From: Verpa conica
Lineage: Eukaryota; Ascomycota; Pezizomycetes; Pezizales; Morchellaceae
Assembly (NCBI GenBank): GCA_033030425.1
Contig: JAUFSD010000002.1
Coordinates: 806,001 to 870,000, forward strand
DNA length: 64,000 bases
Direction of reading: 5' to 3'
In this document: positions 62,366 through 64,000 of the stretch, piece after piece
How the letters are laid out: every line of letters begins with the position of its first letter
How positions within the stretch are numbered: position 1 is the stretch's first letter
Program-made: the position numbers and the translations under genes
The notes under the pieces: generated by a model
Told to the model about the DNA's origin: nothing
The model's input: the letters and a program-made list of their open reading frames with translations, nothing else
Databases searched by the model: none

Positions 62366-63367
62366 TCAGAAGAATCCCACAGCAGCAGCCACAACAACAA
62401 CCAGTCCCATGGCACACCCAACCCTCACCCCCGTAGCACCACCAGTAACACCCCTCGCCGCCATGATATTCGTACTCTCCCCGCCAGGACAAAACGTAAT
62501 CTCAAACCCTTGTCCCGTGGGCACCGTAAACGTGCTCAACTTATCATCATACGCATAACTATATGCATCCGGACAAATCTTCTTCGCCTTCCTACTATAC
62601 AAACTCGGCTTACACTTCTTCGGGTCATCCCACTTCCCGGCACAGCAGTCCTGGGGTTTATTCCACTTGGCGCAAGCGCTGAGACAAGGCGATAAGAGAG
62701 GTCTCGAGAGGTGATCGTCAGGATACCAGAATGCCACACTATCACGCGGTTGTTTCGGGGGTGGGAAGACGAGGAGGTCGAATGGACACCAGTGCGTTAT
62801 AGACCAGTCGTCTTCAGGTGAAGTCATAACACCTATTTTTTTTAAAAATCCTCTCTATTAGTACTTTATACCCTTACACATTATAAAAGGAGGTAAAAAC
62901 CTACATGATGGACTGTTATCTTTTCCACCTTCAAACTCTGGTACTATCGCCATATCCAGATCATAACCATCCACAAGACTAACATCGAAGAAAGTCTGCT
63001 CTCCCTTCCCACTAATCGTGAACTCAGCCAATGTTGTCGGAGGCACTCCCGCAACATCGCACTCGAGCTTGTTCCCACAGTCCCCGGTTAGGCAGTACCC
63101 GTTCTTGTTGGCGTCGAATGTGCAGTTGGTACGGCCCCATATACGTCCTACCCAGTCCCAGCCTACAGTGACTGTGCGGTTTGAAGTCGCTGCGAGCTCG
63201 AAGCCGGAGCTTGCTGGCCCTGTGCCGTTTGATGTGAGGATTCCAGGCCAGACTTTGTAGGGGCATTTATTGTTGATGGTTAGAGTGCGAGTGTCGGTTG
63301 TGGTCATTGTTGATTGTTGACCCAGTGCGAACGCAGGGAGTAAGAAAACTAGTAAAGGGGAAATCAT
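62366..63367 (-). CDS. Thaumatin-like protein with probable GPI anchor
   Basis: A secreted thaumatin-fold protein (GH64/thaumatin-like superfamily). Exons on minus are 63367-62905 and 62832-62366, giving 309 residues. A signal peptide covers 1-16. The core shows LTINNKCPYKVWPGI, VGRIWGRTNCTFD, CLTGDCGNKLEC, AEFT and FFDVSLVDGYDLDMAIVP, which hold the Arg, Glu and Asp residues of the acidic cleft. The C-terminal half has paired cysteines (CLSACAKWNKPQDCC; CPDAYSYAYDD). The end is Gly/Ala-rich then hydrophobic (GLVVVVAAAVGFF), as in GPI-anchored proteins. Fungal members bind or cleave beta-1,3-glucan; activity here is unproven. The 72-bp intron restores DNSPSCVMTSPEDDW. Confidence 0.92.
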
Positions 63368-64000
63368 TTTTGCAGAATATTATTCTTTCTTTCGTCCCTT
63401 TTGCTGCTGCTTAGATATTTTGAATACTATGGGGAAGGACCCCCCAAAATAGGGGAATTATCAGATATATATAAGGTATTCACCATCTTATGATCGACAA
63501 ACGTCAGTCAGGGCAGTGCACAGTGATAGGCAATATTATTTCTTTTGTTCTTGATCTTTGCCCCCCTTGTATCCGCTATAGTACGTACTCCCGACAAAAA
63601 AACTTGGAAACCTCGAATAAGTGATGCTGTTTGGCTGAGGCTCAATCTTGAAACCCTCGCTTGTCCGACGTCATACTAAATTTAGCCAACTTTTCTAGAG
63701 GTAATGTGCTTTCTTGGCTTTTTTTGTACTGTTAGCGGGCGGCCCGTTGCGCGCGGTTATGGTTACCCATTCAGGGACAGAATTAGACTAACCCTAACCC
63801 TTCCTCGGTTCGGGGGGAGATTGTGCAAAAATAAAATCATTCATGTACCCGCTCCAGCTAATTGTGTTCACGACCTGGATTAGGTACTGGGCTAGTGTTG
63901 GATAACCCTACAGTGGCTATTGCTAATTAGTCAGAAAGTGGCGTAGATAGAAGGGGGAGCTGGACTGCTCGTGCTAGAGGAGAGAGAAGGAGAAACACTT
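63368..64000. other. Upstream flank of the thaumatin-like gene
   Basis: 633 bp with no gene. TATATATA lies at about 63466-63473, roughly 100 bp above the ATG. It is preceded (on minus) by ATCTGATAA read from 63466-63458, the same motif as in the FTR1/FET3 promoter; one such match per window is expected by chance. Confidence 0.45.

Noticed and set aside
63458..63466. ATCTGATAA upstream of the thaumatin-like gene as an iron-control site
   Set aside because: A single copy; about one match per window is expected by chance, and one also lies in coding DNA at 27831.
63789..63802. CTAACCCTAACCC, telomere-like
   Set aside because: Only about two units; similar short matches occur at 7660 and 44080, so this is not a telomere or clear telomeric relic.

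Overview
The window is nuclear DNA of a filamentous ascomycete (Pezizomycotina). Genes sit on both strands and are cut by short introns of about 50-210 bp, with fungal branch-point motifs such as CTAAC, TACTGAC and TGCTAAC. The gene content is typically fungal: an FTR1/FET3 iron-uptake pair, ATG27, an ANK-PH-ORD oxysterol-binding protein, a thaumatin-like protein with a GPI-type tail, and long charged low-complexity proteins. Gene density is modest (16 supported protein genes in 64 kb). The class (for example Pezizomycetes) cannot be settled from the sequence alone.

Layout. Positions 1-8072 carry no supported gene and look like decayed, TA-rich intergenic DNA. Then come a ZIP metal transporter (-), an F-box protein (-), the mitochondrial F1-ATPase assembly chaperone ATP12 (-), a 2468-residue DH/PH-like protein (+), a sulfotransferase-fold protein (+) and ATG27 (+). 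These are followed by a secreted SMP-30-like beta-propeller (-), a fungal coiled-coil protein (-), an HSPA12-type Hsp70-like ATPase (+) and an OSH1-type sterol/lipid transfer protein (+). Next is the divergent pair FTR1 (-) / FET3 (+), then the proteasome assembly chaperone POC4/PAC4 (+), an SDR oxidoreductase (-), a secreted repeat protein with a Lys/Glu helix and Thr/Glu/Ala repeats (-), and a thaumatin-like protein (-). Exon joins were worked out by hand; all 16 models close in frame over their full length.

Functional unit. The clearest one is reductive iron uptake. FET3 (multicopper ferroxidase) and FTR1 (high-affinity permease) are transcribed away from each other across a 1.24-kb promoter. 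That promoter holds two ATCWGATAA motifs and a GATAAC-N6-GTTATC palindrome, as expected for control by an iron-sensing GATA repressor (SreA/Fep1/Urbs1 class).

Most interesting points. (1) FET3 appears to need a 51-bp intron with AT...AC ends to restore its conserved C-terminal copper-site region. (2) Two non-autonomous DNA transposon relics are visible: a 532-bp element with pogo/Fot1-like ends and TA target duplication, and a 110-bp element with 15-bp inverted repeats and a 9-bp duplication. (3) The palindrome TACATGTA occurs at least 12 times, always between genes. (4) Two large repeat-bearing proteins have unfamiliar architecture. No CRISPR array, rRNA, tRNA or intact transposase gene was found.
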